A stretch of DNA of 64,000 bases from Paralithodes platypus (lineage: Eukaryota; Arthropoda; Malacostraca; Decapoda; Lithodidae): NCBI GenBank assembly GCA_032716605.1, contig CM064518.1:38437039-38501038 (forward strand), written 5' to 3'. The notes under the pieces are model-generated. The model was not told the DNA's origin and did not search any database. It was given only the letters and a program-made list of their open reading frames with translations. Position numbers and translations under genes: made by a program. Position 1 is the stretch's first letter. Every line of letters starts with the position of its first letter. Positions 24,198 to 36,817 of the stretch are shown piece after piece.

Positions 24198-25092
24198 CAC
24201 TTAAAGAGCGGGGCCCGACTTAAGTCCGTATCTAAAAAGCAGCATGTTAGGAGCATTATTAAGGCTTTTAACACCTTACGAGCGGCCTATGCGGTTTATT
24301 ATATGTACCGCACAGCGGGGTGTTTTTAGCCAAAATTGGGCTGTTTACGTGATCATTTTCATGCCTAAATAAGACCCAGAACGTAAAACAAGTACCTATC
24401 CCTGAAAGGGCATAAACAGAGCTTTCGAATGACACCATAACGATCCTTGTATGATGGATAGTTTTCTTGCAATAACCGTGCAACGCGAGTGCAAAAAGCA
24501 GGTAATTCGGTACTTTCGGTACATAATTGAGTATGTAGCGAGTGAGAGAGGGAGGAGGGAGCTGAGATTTGTGTCAGTAGGTTCGCCGCGGTGGTCTGGA
24601 GCAGTCATACGCTCGCTAGTCTCCTGCCACCACTTGTCTCTCTCTCTCAGCCACATTACGTGCTGAAATTGCCACTCGACCTATGTCGAGCGCCGCCACA
24701 TAGTCCAGCTTTTTTTAACTCGACTTATGTTGCTCGCCGCTAATTAAGGGTTAAAGGTTTAAAATCGAGTGAAAATGGCCGGGAGCGCAGCAGGCCACAC
24801 GGCCGACACCCAGGGCTTACCGCCGCCCACTGACTCACGCTCCCTCTGTTCTCGAGAGGCCGGCAGTGTAGCCAGTAGTGAGCGTAGCTGGAAAAAATAT
24901 GCCGCTATATGCTAAACTCCCATGTTAGTGGTAACACTGCATGAAAACGACGAGTGCTACGTAGCTCGTTCTGGTCTCATTTTGAAGTTTGTAGCGCCTA
25001 GTCTTTTGCTGAATAAATTTCTTTTCATGCAGATACTTGATTGATCATTCAGGACGGCCTGCATATGCCCAAAACCCCCCGCTAGACGAGGG
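24198..25092. mobile_element. TTAA-3 element, nested in TTAA-4 and hosting TTAA-1
   Basis: It lies between TTAA at 24194-24197 and 25093-25096. The ends are CACTTAAAGAGCGGGG and, inverted, CCCTCGTCTAGCGGGG, sharing the AGCGG motif with TTAA-1. Without the nested TTAA-1 it is about 412 bp. The uninterrupted TTAA-4 copies have a single TTAA at this point (47810-47813 and 52228-52231), which are empty sites. The right half is GC-rich and non-coding. Confidence 0.85.
24272..24750 (+). mobile_element. TTAA-1 element nested in TTAA-3
   Basis: 479 bp between TTAA at 24268-24271 and 24751-24754. The ends are CACCTTACGAGCGGC and, inverted, CCCTTAATTAGCGGC. The body is nearly identical to the copies at 11789 and 40085. 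Confidence 0.9.
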
Positions 25093-25387
25093 TTAAGACG
25101 TTTATCCTCATCAAGGTGTCGATATCTTCCTGGCGAGCGATAGCAAGCCAGAATTGTATGGAGAAATCCGGCTTTGCCGGAGAAATTTTTCTATCGACAA
25201 ATTTACAAATTTAGCTTGCTGTCAAAACAAAAATATATATATATACTGGCTCGCTACCACTCACCAAGAAAATATTGACACCTGGATGGGCGTAAACGTC
25301 TTAAAACAGTAGGCTGAATGGGGCCGAATGAATACAAGTCAAAGAGAGAGGGAGAGAAAGAGAAAAAAACGAGGTGGGCTCCCTTAA

Positions 25388-26086
25388 GTTGCTATCCTAT
25401 TATTGCGGCCTATAACTCTTCAGAAAATTAATGTTCCTCTGTATAAGAGGTTAGATAGTATCTGCACGTAACTCGTGAATCATTGCATTTCAAATATATT
25501 GTTCATATTTAATATGTAACGAGGAAAGCGGATGGATTAACTATATTTGCTCGAGCATTACTATATTTGATTAAACACTACGTTATCAGTGTTTTGGTAC
25601 CGACTCACAGGTACCAGTGCGTTTGGTTTCAGGGTATCCTTGCGTCCGTCCGTCTGTCTGTCTGTCTGTCCTTAAGCCCCTCCTAGGCAAGTTGAATATT
25701 GTTATCTTTTAGAGTTAAGAGATAAATTCAGATGGCTAAAAAGAAGCGAAGAAAAATCAAACAAATATCATATATAAATGTTAATGTGAAAAATGAGAAC
25801 AACGAGGTATTGTCACTCCTACACAAGATATTATTAGCAGGATTGTCAAGGTCTCACCTCAAGTACAACCGATATTACACCAACAGCAAGAACCATAAAT
25901 TATAGTGATTATATATCTCGCGTATTACACTAATAATTCGTCCTATGTGATTAAATACTGTAATAAGCATACTTACGAGAAAAATAAGGAAATTATTCAG
26001 CTGGAATGCGGTAGCCGCGCAGCAATTAACTAAGCGGCCGAATAACTCACATGAGCCGGCGCTGAGAAAACTGTGGCTCATTACAT
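25388..26086. other. Non-coding tract
   Basis: AT-rich. It contains a short GTCC/GTCT repeat near 25645. No gene or known repeat seen. Confidence 0.5.
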
Positions 26087-26090
26087 TTAA

Positions 26091-26306
26091 GGGGAGACGG
26101 TCGTTTTTCTGGTCCCCTTTCTCCCTCGTGTTTAGTCCCACTATTTATTTAGAGACATTCGGTCCATTTATTTGGTGATTATAAGACATTTCGTCCCATT
26201 TCGTTATTAGGGGATGTTTTTACTAAGTTTGAGGGATGTCTAGCGACGAAACTAAGCATTTATGAATGAATGAATTTATAGGCCAAAAAAAGCAGTCAGT
26301 GTCCTC
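26091..26306 (+). mobile_element. TTAA-5 element with internal deletion
   Basis: TTAA lies at 26087-26090 and 26307-26310. The ends are GGGGAGACGGTCG and, inverted, GAGGACACTGACTG. It is 216 bp because the whole hairpin core is missing: the sequence jumps from the TTTCGTTATTAGG segment to GGGGATGTTTTTACTAAG. Confidence 0.8.
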
Positions 26307-28943
26307 TTAACTCAACTAGAACTGAACACTCTGTAGCGTTTGAAAGGAATTACAATAGCAAACACCGATATTCTATGCTTCCACTACATATCTTAAAACT
26401 ATGTAATTGAAACTAATATAATTCGTATATACTATGAAACGAATTAATAATGCCTACCAGAAGCCTTTCCCAATGTGAAAAATATAGTCTTAAGGATGCA
26501 ATATTATATATCCACCTTATCTCCTCCCCTCCCCTTCCTTGGCTCCTTCCCCTCCCAATCCTGGTTTTCATCCCTCCCTCTCCCAGTCCCATTCCTCCCA
26601 CCCTCCTTGTCTCCTTCCCCCACTCTCTGTCTCTTTCCTTTTCCCTGTCTCCTTCCCTCTCGCTATCGGTCTCCTAATTTCGTCTCCCAGTCTCATCCCC
26701 ACCAATCTCTATCTCTTTCCATCCTTTGCCTTACCGCGTTCTTCCCCGTCTCTCCTCTTTCGCATTTCCTCATACTTGCTCGATAATCTATATTAGTATG
26801 CGATACTAAAAACAAATATTTATATCGGTTGTGAAATTGGGAATGCCACGAAACTTATTTCAATAGAACCAGTAATTAATATGCCATGTGCTTGAACAAG
26901 AGTAATACTTTTGTAATTATTTTAGATGTCAAATATACAGAATCTATAACAAACCTGGTCTGTTGCTGCTGATAACATTATGAAATTATTAGATAGATTA
27001 TTTAAGTATGATATTGAATCCAAAATATGATCAGCATCGACAATTTGATACTATGATACTAAATATGAAATTACGTACGTCCTGAACCGGTGTCACGGAA
27101 TGGTGACACCGACAACATTTACATATGGAATCGAAGGAGCACAAATAGAAAAGAAGCATTATCACTTTGTACTTGGCGAAGGAGGGGTTACATCCCGATA
27201 GGAAGTTCAGCCACGATATGGCGGTGGGGAACTTGGTACTATATGGAAAGAACATAATAAGAAACACGTCTGTCTACTGAATATTTACAAAACTAATAGT
27301 GGTATTTGAAAGTCAATGATACATTACCTTAAACCATTAGCCATTTGCTGCTAGCATGATCTATATATAACTTTTCCTTCATATTCTTACCTGTCATGGG
27401 AGCCTTGGAATAATACATTAGAAAAGTGACCTATTTTTTATTACAGAAATTTTCGATTTTATTTGAGATTTATATAATAGTTAACTATACTAGGACATGA
27501 TCTACAACTTAAGCTACTAAATGAGCTAATGCTGGTCACACACACACACACACAACTATTTTGGATAGCATGGCACCAATGACTTAACTTTGAGTCAAGC
27601 AGTCTGTACCGTTAATGTTGTGTATGTTGAGATACGGATAAATAAATTATTCTTCATGTTTATTTAGTGCAACCTAATCATTATGCCCTACATTGTTTCA
27701 ATGTTATATACTATGTAAATATTGCAAGTTACTTTGATTATCAATTAATAACATGAAATTATTTTTATGTGTAATTGTGTTCGAAATAGTTTACAGGATG
27801 GGACAAAAATGTACTACAGTATTTACGCTGCGAATGTGAGTTAATCATTTAAATCATATCAGGTACAGATACTTGTTGATACAGATTCATATTATCACCA
27901 AACCCACCATTTAACTAATGAATATATGTGGTACTCCAAGGATTTGAAACTAGGCTACTCACACCGGAATTCAGCGCACTAACCATTACGCTTTCAAGAC
28001 AGCAATAATGATAAGAATGTATACTAAGCGTGAATTATTCCCCACTTTCTTTCCTGCTATTCGCCAATGATATGACTTTTACTTTTGTTGCCTTTTTCAA
28101 CGTAAATGTAGATACTTATCACTTAATAATTGTATTACATTACATTATTTGAACTACCAAGTGGGTTTAAAATTATACTTTGAATCTCAACGCGGTAAAC
28201 TCTTTGGCCGGCAGAAAACCAAATATAGACCATTTGAGTCCAAAAATGTTTAACCGGCATTTGGACAGACCAAATATGATTCAGGATTTGTTTGAATTAT
28301 AGTATCCCATAACAGTGACGAATGGCGAATATGCGATGATGACTGTGGGGCAAACAGTTCGGTGGCGCCCAAGTCACTTTGCCAACATGTAATTTCTGCT
28401 ATGCCGAAAATATTTAGCCTACCCATAGAACTCAGGAATGTTAGATTACATTTCCAAGTGTAGGTTAAGTTTGGAAGGTTAATGCAAGGGCTACATTTTG
28501 AGAATACTTAACGTAGGATACAGGCTATTGCTACATTTAAGGAAAGATAAATTGGAAAAGCAAAAATTAAGCCTGTGAATAATATAAACTGTTAGTTAAT
28601 AACGGTAGTAGGTGAAGTTAAATAGAAAGTTGCCGACTCGAATCTGGAATCTGATTAAACAACACTGATCGAACTGACCTGCGGGAGAAGCGAACACAAC
28701 TAAGCAGGTCACTCAAGGTAAAGGTATCACAAACTCGAATATTTCTCTATTGCAAGTTCTGTCGGGAGGAAAATTAACATTATTAATTACATGCTTTTAT
28801 ATAGATATTTTCTAACTCCAGACACCTCTTATGCAACTTTTCAGTATGAATGATCACCTGTCTCGTTTTCGCGGAATTCCAATATACAGTAAGTTTGCTG
28901 ATTATAAATATTGTTGTCCTAATTGTGAATCAACCTTCAATAA

Positions 28944-28969
28944 TCTCTCTCTCTCTCTCTCTCTCTCTT
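28944..28969. repeat. (CT)n microsatellite
   Basis: About 13 CT units. Confidence 0.93.
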
Positions 28970-29328
28970 ACTTCGTTATCATCATTTGCCACGTCCCTGT
29001 CTGTTATCTTTCATTGTCTCATCTATTCTTCTTTACAACTTGTGCAGCTTTACCAAGAAGCCATACACAGACAAATCATTATGGACGACTGAGGTGTTCA
29101 TAAGGCAGTTGTGCTAATGGTCAGGGCGAGGGAAAGGGTCACTAACGCGTAATGGCTAAAACCTTTCAGGGAGCTGCAGTGAGGGAGGAGTTGAAATGTT
29201 GGATACATGGAATGGACAAAAAAGCTATATATATTTTAGATAGAGTGAGAGATATATTGGCAGCTAGATGACTTTGACTGACGTGCGATTAAATAGTCAG
29301 TTTGTAAATTCAGTTAGTTATATTGGGA

Positions 29329-29330
<2 letters not shown>

Positions 29331-29371
<41 letters not shown>
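29331..29371. repeat. (AT)n microsatellite
   Basis: About 20 uninterrupted AT units. Confidence 0.95.
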
Positions 29372-29373
<2 letters not shown>

Positions 29374-29631
29374 AAATTAGAAGTTATTCTCCGTACTATG
29401 AAAAAAAACAAGGAATGGTCCTTATCAGGTCACATACGTAGAAGAGAGGGTAGCAGTTGGACAACTGGAGCAACAGAATGGGAACCTAGAGATGAAGCTA
29501 ATAAAGGGGTAGACCGAGAACCATATAGAGGGATGAGATCCGAATGCTTTCTGGGGTGGGATGGAATAGGCTAACACCTGACCGGTTAGAGTTGAAACGT
29601 TAGGCAGAGGACTTTGTCCTGCAGGGGACTT

Positions 29632-30430
29632 TTATTCCTATGTTTATGAAAGAGTTAACATGCAAAGCTGACAGTAACAAGTGTCACTGTCAAACTGAAT
29701 GAGTAACAGGGGAATTCAAGACACATTAGAGTAAAAATGTCTGACACACGGAGCTTCAAGCCGTTTATGTCCTAGGATGAGGGAAAGACAGACTGAGGAA
29801 GAAAGTACCAGAGCTTACTTGTTAAGTGGGCGGGTGCCCGACCCCGAAAGGGGTTGAAATAGGGGAGCTATCCCCCCGCCAAAGGCGGCTTTCTAGGGCC
29901 TTTCCTAGCTGATGCTGAGAGGATTGGGTTCTAGTCATGTGGTGATGGGCTGGTCTATCAGAGTGAGAACTGAGCGATCTCTGCCATACCCATAGCTTAC
30001 TCTGACTGTTCCTTTAACTTCTATATTTTCTAGATCTCAAGTGACGGCGTCTTTTCCGTGGATTGACCTCCCAATCTACCAAGATTGGAAGCCAAAGCGT
30101 CACATTTTTCCCTTGCCCCTCAACTTTCTCTTCATAATTGCTGAGGGGCACAGGGCCCTGGGTGGGGCTTTGGTTTCCCGGGCGTTTCTGCGCCCTCCTC
30201 AGCTCCCCGCCATGGAGTGGCTTCGGTCACCCAGGCTTTATTGTGGTCGGCGGGGAGGGTTCTGTGGGGGCGCTCGGTTATGGCCTTGGAATTGCTCGGG
30301 GCCTTGGGGCTGTTCGGCCAGGCAGCTTGGGGAACAACAACAACAACAACAACTTGTTAAGTAAACAAAAGACTGGGAAAATCAGTTCGCTCTTGGGTTA
30401 GAGTTGGACTTAATAGGAGTGAGAATGTGT
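29632..30430 (-). mobile_element. LINE 3' remnant split by a later insertion
   Basis: The two flanks (29632-29827 and 30363-30430) align in order to the LINE 3' fragment at 33205-33480: CTATGTTTATGAAAGAG on the left, GAGGGAAAGACAGACTGAGG in the middle, and CGCTCTTGGGTTAGAGTTGG on the right. The pre-insertion sequence is a decayed LINE tail. The protein-coding part is not recognisable here. Confidence 0.7.
29828..30351 (+). mobile_element. Non-LTR retroposon insertion with (AAC)n tail
   Basis: 524 bp flanked by an 11-bp duplication ACTTGTTAAGT at 29817-29827 and 30352-30362. It ends in an (AAC)n tail at about 30333-30351. The body is GC-rich, unlike its surroundings, and starts GGGCGGGTGCCCGACCCCG. 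An 11-bp duplication plus a simple-sequence 3' tail is the signature of target-primed reverse transcription, so this is a SINE or a 5'-truncated LINE. I see no tRNA-like A and B boxes. Short frames (for example 30041-30364) give Gly/Arg/Trp-rich peptides that I cannot assign. Confidence 0.82.
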
Positions 30431-33204
30431 TGAAAGGTGGATGCCCCTTACTCTCCATGAAAGAGGAGACATGCAACACTGATTATCGTAATAGCGGTAG
30501 AAGAGTGAGAGAGATGCAGCATTGTAGAGTGAGATTGTAGGGCTTTATTCAGAGGTGAATTGATGTGAATAAATGTTTTTAACTCTTATTCTTTCAAGAA
30601 GTGTGGTATGGGTGGAACACACGTACACATTATCATAAGTATAGCTCCACACAGTAATATACAACACCAGGCAGTACCATAAAACACCACACAGTATTAT
30701 ACAACACCTTACAGTAACTTAACAACATCCACATTTGACCAAATGTATTGAAGGACTGTGAAATATGGTTATAGGAGTATAAACAGTGATTTCTACTTTG
30801 GAAGAGGAAACCTACAATTCGAAAAATATTAGGCATAGGGAAGGGACGACGAACATCTAAAATAATGTTCTCCACGGAAAGGTTTCACGTAGAAATACAG
30901 GTGTTTTCTTAGTATTGATTTATCTTGAGAAGTTACGGGATAACATTAATTGACCAACCCAACTTGATAAAACCGTGGAGATATTGACCAAAGAGAAAAC
31001 TAGCCCCTCGAAAATGTGTTAAGCTTGGCCTAGCTGCCGTTGTCTACACCAGGATGCAGCTTTGGTGTCCCTCCGTATTTTTTTTTTTTTTATCCCACTG
31101 CCATTTAGATCAGACATAATGACTGCAGTCATATCAAGCATCATTATAAAACCCTAAACTACTTTTAAAACTGTTATAGTGATTTTAATTAAGAAGATCT
31201 GTAAAACATGGAGAACATCGAGTTGATAGCAGTATGATGTTTGTGGGTAATATATCAGTTTTGAAGTGCTGCCCTATGCACGACCTGCACAATCTGGTTA
31301 CGATAAAACAACGCAGTTCTGATGGAAAATATGCACTGTGTAGTAAACTAGGTAAATGGTGTAGAGGCAAGGGCAGCAGGGGAGAGAGCACTATGGAGGG
31401 GTGGGGTAGGGGTATTGTGATTGGGTTAGTGAGAGCGAGAGAGCGAGAGAGATAGGTAGATAGATAGATAGATAGATATATAGATAGATAGATAGAGAAT
31501 CACATTAATTATACAAAAGTAATACTATATTATAATTACATAATTTGTTTACATTCCATACCACAAATAATAATAATAATTATTATATTAATTAAAATAC
31601 TACTACTACTAATAATAATAATAATAATAATTACATATAATAAAAATATCCCCCTAACCTTCCTGAAAACTGGTAAATCTCAAACCCAAATCATGTAACT
31701 TTGGACATTTTGATAACAAGATTATGAATTTTAAAGTTGCTGGTATACGATACTAGGATATGGGAATAATGTCAAGATGAAATGATGGTTGACTTTAGGC
31801 ATATACAACATTTGTATCATTTGCTTAACAACCATTTTAATAAGTATTTAGACTCAATTGAATTACACTAATTTCAAATACATTGATGCATGGTAGTTTC
31901 AGTATTATTTGTAATGGTTTGTATATTTAAACAATATTAGTACAGAACATATTTTTTAGTAGTTGCGGAAAATTAGATACTATTTAATATACTAAAAGAA
32001 TTGTATACATCAGAACAGATCAGATTATATTTATTTTTACTAAAAAGAACATAAGTATTCCAGTTAATATTATTCAAGGGTACTAAGCTCCATCAGTGAT
32101 GCTTGCAACGAGTATTTAAATTATGTTTATCATATCCACATTTATGTAGCCACAGAAAAATTATTTATAGGAAAAGTTCTAATTACTATACCCTAATTGA
32201 TGTGAATTAATATTGTTGTTGCAGCATATATTGCTATCAAAATAATGACAATATGATTTGGCAAAAGGGTTCAATTAAACACGGAGATATATTTACTAAT
32301 GCTAGGCTGCAATTTGCTTACATATTACAATAGAGCGTCAAATAATGAGGATATCACTTTACCCAATGTAAGAGACAATCTCACAATCTTCACGTCAAAC
32401 AATCAATATAATGTCGTAAATTTAAATGCGTTGTGCTGCAAATTATGTATAACTGAAATTATTTATAAATTATACTAATTTTATTGAACGTAAATTATTA
32501 AGTAAACTATTTTTGCTAGTCAAAATAATTTTGGAATTTGTCATGAAATGCTTCCAAAATAATTTAAAATTTTATAGAATTATGGGAAAACTGACAATAT
32601 GTAATAACTAATCATTTAGAAGAGGGAAGGGATTTTTTTTTAGATTTTTTCTGACTGGAATGGATTACCTAAGAGTATTTTGTTCAAACACCATTTCTCA
32701 TGAGATCTTTCAAAGTAATTTCGAGGCTGCTCTACAATGTTAATTTCATTCTAGTACATTTATAATTGCAAATAATTCTACTTGACGGTCTAGTTATACC
32801 AACATAATTCTGAGTATAACCAGATAATACCTTGTTTGATTCTGCTTAAGAAAAGGCCCTTGATCTCTTGATATAATGTATGTGTATGATCTCCCCCAAT
32901 GCTTTTGATATCCACTGGTCTCCTTTGGGATCTGTCACTGCCTTCCCCCGCCGGGGCCCCACAGTCTGACATGATGTAAGGGATGGTTGTCCTTGTTAGT
33001 TCAGGCACAAGGAAATATGTGTGTGTGCGTCAGAGAGAGAGAGAGAGAGAGATTTGCATAAAATTACAAGATACACTGGCTACACAGACCTTACAGCCCA
33101 AGACAGGTGGCCAGGACTTAGTTCTAGTAGAGTTAGCACACCTGATAGTAAGGGTAACTGGAAGAAAAGGATATCAAAGAAGAAGGATCTCACCCCACCC
33201 CCCT
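30431..33204. other. AT-rich non-coding tract with microsatellites
   Basis: No gene seen. It holds CACAGTA-like repeats near 30645-30715, a T run at 31079-31091, GATA and AAT arrays (listed separately), a GA run at 33031-33052, and very AT-rich sequence between 31640 and 32700. Confidence 0.5.
31451..31633. repeat. (GATA)n and (AAT)n microsatellites
   Basis: GATA tetranucleotides at 31451-31497, then AAT/ACT trinucleotides at about 31565-31633, with AT-rich sequence between. Confidence 0.88.
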
Positions 33205-33635
33205 GCTATTTTTTTTTTTTTCTATGTGATTGAGGGAGGCAAAAGGCATAACTGCCTATAGCGAGTGCCTCCCCCATAGTTGAAAGAGTGACAGGGCCAA
33301 CATCAAGGGACGTTCGAGCCAAAATGCCTGGACACACTGAGTTTGAAGCAATTTAAGTCATAGGAAGAGGGAAAGACTGATTCTGGGAGAGAGTTCCAGA
33401 GCTCAGCTGTTGAGTAGAAGAGAGTTTGAGAGTAACGTTTCACTCTTGGGTTGGAGAGTTGCACAGAGTAGGGGTGGGATTGAGTTGCAAGACGGGTACC
33501 ACGTGCCCTACGTAAAGGAGGTGGTATGCACTGGGATATACATGAACATACATGAACACAATTATGAGTGAATGCCCATCTGAAGGAATTTATAGAAAAG
33601 TTAAAAATAGAAAGAACCTTCAGGCAAACCTTCAC
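33205..33635 (-). pseudogene. 5'-truncated LINE: polymerase C-terminus, 3' UTR and A tail
   Basis: A minus-strand frame (33635-33303) reads CIPPPLRRARGTRLATQSHP, then YSVQLSNPRVKRYSQ, then LWNSLPESVFPSSYDLNCFK to a stop. This is the conserved C-terminal tail of jockey/CR1-type LINE polymerases, with the invariant LWNSLP box. It is followed by a short 3' UTR and an A run on that strand (the T run near 33208-33220). Everything upstream of the C-terminal tail is missing, as expected for 5' truncation during insertion. The N-terminal 40 residues of the open frame show no clear LINE similarity. Confidence 0.85.
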
Positions 33636-33730
33636 CTATAGTAATACATATGTACACTTTTGTTTTTCCTCCTTAGCTCTCTTCAACTGGAAACAGTTTT
33701 CAAAACTGCTAAATCGTGTTATCAGTAGCT

Positions 33731-33732
<2 letters not shown>

Positions 33733-33782
<50 letters not shown>
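33733..33782. repeat. (GA)n microsatellite
   Basis: About 25 uninterrupted GA units. A G homopolymer follows at 33897-33912. Confidence 0.95.
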
Positions 33783-33783
<1 letters not shown>

Positions 33784-34387
33784 AAATCAATATGATTGTG
33801 TAGGGAGTTAGAAAACCTTGACCACAGGCAGCTTCCCTACCAGACAGACAAAGGAAGAGATGACTGCATTGTGATTTAGGAGGTAGAAATTTGGATGGGG
33901 GGGGGGGGGGGGAGCTTATATTCCGAAAACTCGTCTGTTATTGGGTTAGTTCAAGTATAGCTGTAAGATAATTTAATACTCATTCAATTTAACTTAAGCT
34001 ATACGATTAGCTAACAAATATTAAGTACACAGTTCTGTACGGCATAATAACTAACCCATTATCTGTGAAAAATCACCCAGTAGGAAAACTTGGCCGAACT
34101 TATTTACCTTACCTTATCTAACTTGGGTTAATGTAACTAAACCTACTATCCGCAGCCGACTTGGCTAGAACTCGACCAAACCAATTAACCTTGGAAAACC
34201 TAACTTAGCCTAACCTTACATGACTTACTCTCCACAGTCGATCTTGCTTGAACTCAGCCGAACCTATTTACCTTGCCTAACAAAACCTAATATACATATA
34301 CTACTCGGCTGACTCCTCTTCGAGAGCGAGTTCTCTTCATCTGACTTCTTCCAGAGAATGAGTTTTCTGATATCAAACTAACCTAAG

Positions 34388-34470
34388 TTTTTTTTTCTAT
34401 GTGTGTGAAAGAGACAACAGGCAAACCTGCCTATAACAAGTGTCTCCCTCAAAGTTAAAAGAGTGATAGT
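34388..34470 (-). mobile_element. LINE 3' tail remnant
   Basis: A T run then CTATGTGTGTGAAAGAGAC and CCTGCCTATAACAAGTGTCT, matching the 3' UTR of the LINE at 33205. The T run on this strand represents the A tail of a minus-strand element. Confidence 0.7.
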
Positions 34471-34706
34471 CCCGATAATATATTTTCGCATAAATATATT
34501 TTATTTTATTATTTTTGTTATTTATATTATTATTATTGTTATTATTATTTGTATTTTGTATTTATCTATATTATGTTTTGTTTGTGTATTGGAAAGAAGT
34601 GTGGTGTTTTATTTAGCTTTGCCGCATTGCAACACTCTTATCAAGAGGCTAAAGTCGGGATGTAGTTGATGTTATAACGTAATTAGACTAAGGTAGACAC
34701 ATGCAA

Positions 34707-34709
<3 letters not shown>

Positions 34710-34758
<49 letters not shown>
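34710..34758. repeat. (GA)n microsatellite
   Basis: About 24 uninterrupted AG units. Confidence 0.95.
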
Positions 34759-34761
<3 letters not shown>

Positions 34762-35112
34762 ACTATATGCCCTTTGAGCCATTTGATTGTAAGAGCTTCT
34801 TATGAGACAAATTAATTGGTGGTCGCGGGAATTTAATTAAAGATCCCATGATTGTAGTTCTTATATTATTTCCGATATAGTTTCGTGTGGATTAATAGCT
34901 TTCCGTGTATTACTTTTATGCTTTTCCTTTAAGGGGTTAGGCCTACTACTCGCATTTTCTGGACGCCCTTCTCCCTCATGTTTAGCATATTAGTGTTGAG
35001 GTTTTAAGACGTTCGTTCCGTTAGTTTGGCGATGTTGAGACCTTTCGCCTCATTTTTGTTTTCAATATTAAAACCTTTCGTGCCATTTAGGTGTCGATTT
35101 TGTCCTGGCGAG

Positions 35113-36806
35113 TGTTACGATCCAGGTTCTCAAAGACACAGGGCTCTTCAACATTGGACTAGATAATGGCAAAATGCAACAACGGTAACACTAGATCCAA
35201 CCCCTGCCTTAAACACTGGAAAACAAAACACCATTACCGCCCTGAGTCGTGCCTGGACCACGAGGTATCCTATGACTCGGTAACTGGTGCACACACACTA
35301 GGCTGACTCTCGATGAAACAGCCTATTCTCAAACAATAAAAGATTACTCGATTAGGTTACACAAAGAAAAGATAGTTAACGTGATTAATTAACGTTACGG
35401 TAGATACTCAAATAACTGGCACTCCTGTATTAAAGAAAGTGCAATGCTAGTCCTGCAACATCAACTGGAAACTTCTGAAATAAGTCTGATGCTGGGAAGA
35501 TGTTCGTAAAGAATCTTGAACAATTATAATGCAGAATACGGGTCACAATAAATACTAGGACATATAGTAATAATAGGCAGGCGAATAATAAAGACTGCGC
35601 AAAGGTAGTAATGCTCGACAACTAAAGAAATGCTTCGTGACACAACGCAACAGCCTACTAGGGTTGTGCAACTCAACAACAACCTCGGCTCAAAAAGTGC
35701 AGTGAATAATAATGTTGCATACATATAATAATGGGGCTTATCTCTAACCAGTGTCTGCTCAGTTAATAAAGTCTAGCTGGGGTATCAAGGCAGGGCAACA
35801 ATGGGTCAGCATGCGGCTCGTAGCCTAACGTTGTCCGAAGGTGGTATAATGAAGATTACGTTATATGACGGGGATGCTCTCTTGATAAATCTAGGTCTCT
35901 AGTACCTAGTTCTATCCTGGCGATCCCTCAGAAGTCAACACAAAGAGGCAGCACTATGTTGTGAGGGATAGGCTATGGCCCTCTCACACCACAGTGCTGT
36001 GCTCGCAAAGTAAACCCACCCGAAGACAACCTAGGCTCCCACAGTACCTGTCGATGTCGTGCAGGGCTTAGCTAACACTGCACACATCGGAGACAACGAC
36101 ACAGTAACCTTACCCCTAGTCTAGCTTTAAATAACGAAGCAGAATCACTCAACACCCTGCCAGGGAGACATATACCGGTCTACAACCTTCCCGAGAGAGG
36201 ACACACACGGAAAAGTCTGTCTCTCCAAACCTCATGAAAGCCTAATACATAGAAATATCTGAGAGCTTCGCGTACAATACGACTGGCCGACGGTGAACGT
36301 CTATGCTGAAACCAGAAGGGATGTTGAGTTTAATAAAGATTAGAGAATGAGAAAGGAGAAGTCGAGAGAGAGAAATAGTATGCAAAGTGGCGAGTATGGG
36401 GAACAGAATTGCAAAGGATGTAGACGATACGCGTGTCAGGCAAGCTCTGAGCTTGGTAAAAAACATGAGGCCGCGACGGGAAGGGACTAGTTGACCACCC
36501 GGCCGCCAACGCCGTCAGCGCTCAAGCGAGCCGCGTCACAGCTCACCCCCCGCTGCCAGGTGTACTCCCTCACCCACTCTCGCTCGCCTCCCACACAAGC
36601 AACATTTATATTATAGCGAATGTAAAATATAAGGCGAGGTCACAGACCAAAACAAAGATCACTTCTAGACTGTCTGTGGCAACACGACACTAACGAAATA
36701 AAGCAGATCATTCTAGGACAACTGTAGCCCATCCCCTCATCCTGGCGAGCACTACCGAGCTGCAATGCCCCACGCAACCATTCTGCTAACGCCGGGAGGC
36801 GTCACA
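35113..36806 (-). repeat. 3' LTR of the minus-strand element
   Basis: 1694 bp, starting TGTTACGATCC and ending GGCGTCACA as read on the plus strand. It is near-identical to 41911-43600. Close to its end (36720-36755) it contains TCCTGGCGAGCACTACCGAG, which resembles the core of the TTAA-5 element it sits in. Small open frames inside it (35430-35621, 36242-36466) recur in the other LTR and are not genes. Confidence 0.93.
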
Positions 36807-36817
36807 CCCCCCCCAAG
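36807..36817 (-). other. Polypurine tract
   Basis: On the minus strand CTTGGGGGGGG abuts the TGTGACG start of the 3' LTR. This is the expected plus-strand DNA primer site. The plus-strand element has the same arrangement at 62580-62590. Confidence 0.8.

Larger units (their letters stand above)
24108..25383. mobile_element. TTAA-4 foldback element carrying two nested elements
   Basis: The left part (24108-24197) and right part (25093-25383) together match the uninterrupted copies at 47723-48098 and 52144-52521. The left border is TTTA (a mutated TTAA at 24104-24107) and the right border is TTAA at 25384-25387. The ends GGGGGGTCACC and, inverted, GGGAGCCCACCTCG are family-specific. The core hairpin CCGGCTTTGCCGG is intact. 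The interruption is a TTAA-3 element that itself holds a TTAA-1 copy. Confidence 0.85.
26311..29631. other. Non-coding tract
   Basis: No gene recognised. 26517-26770 is a pyrimidine-rich CCT tract giving low-complexity Pro/Ser frames. A short perfect hairpin (9-bp arms CGGTGTCAC/GTGACACCG, 6-base loop) lies at 27088-27111. A CT run is at 28944-28969 and a TA array at 29331-29371. The rest is AT-rich. Confidence 0.5.

Noticed and set aside
28190..28410. Possible DNA-transposon fragment (GGCCGGC and ACCGGC words)
   Set aside because: I could find neither inverted ends nor a second copy in the window.
35430..35621. Small frame repeated at 42228-42419 as a conserved gene
   Set aside because: Both lie in the two LTRs of the same element, so the conservation only reflects LTR identity.
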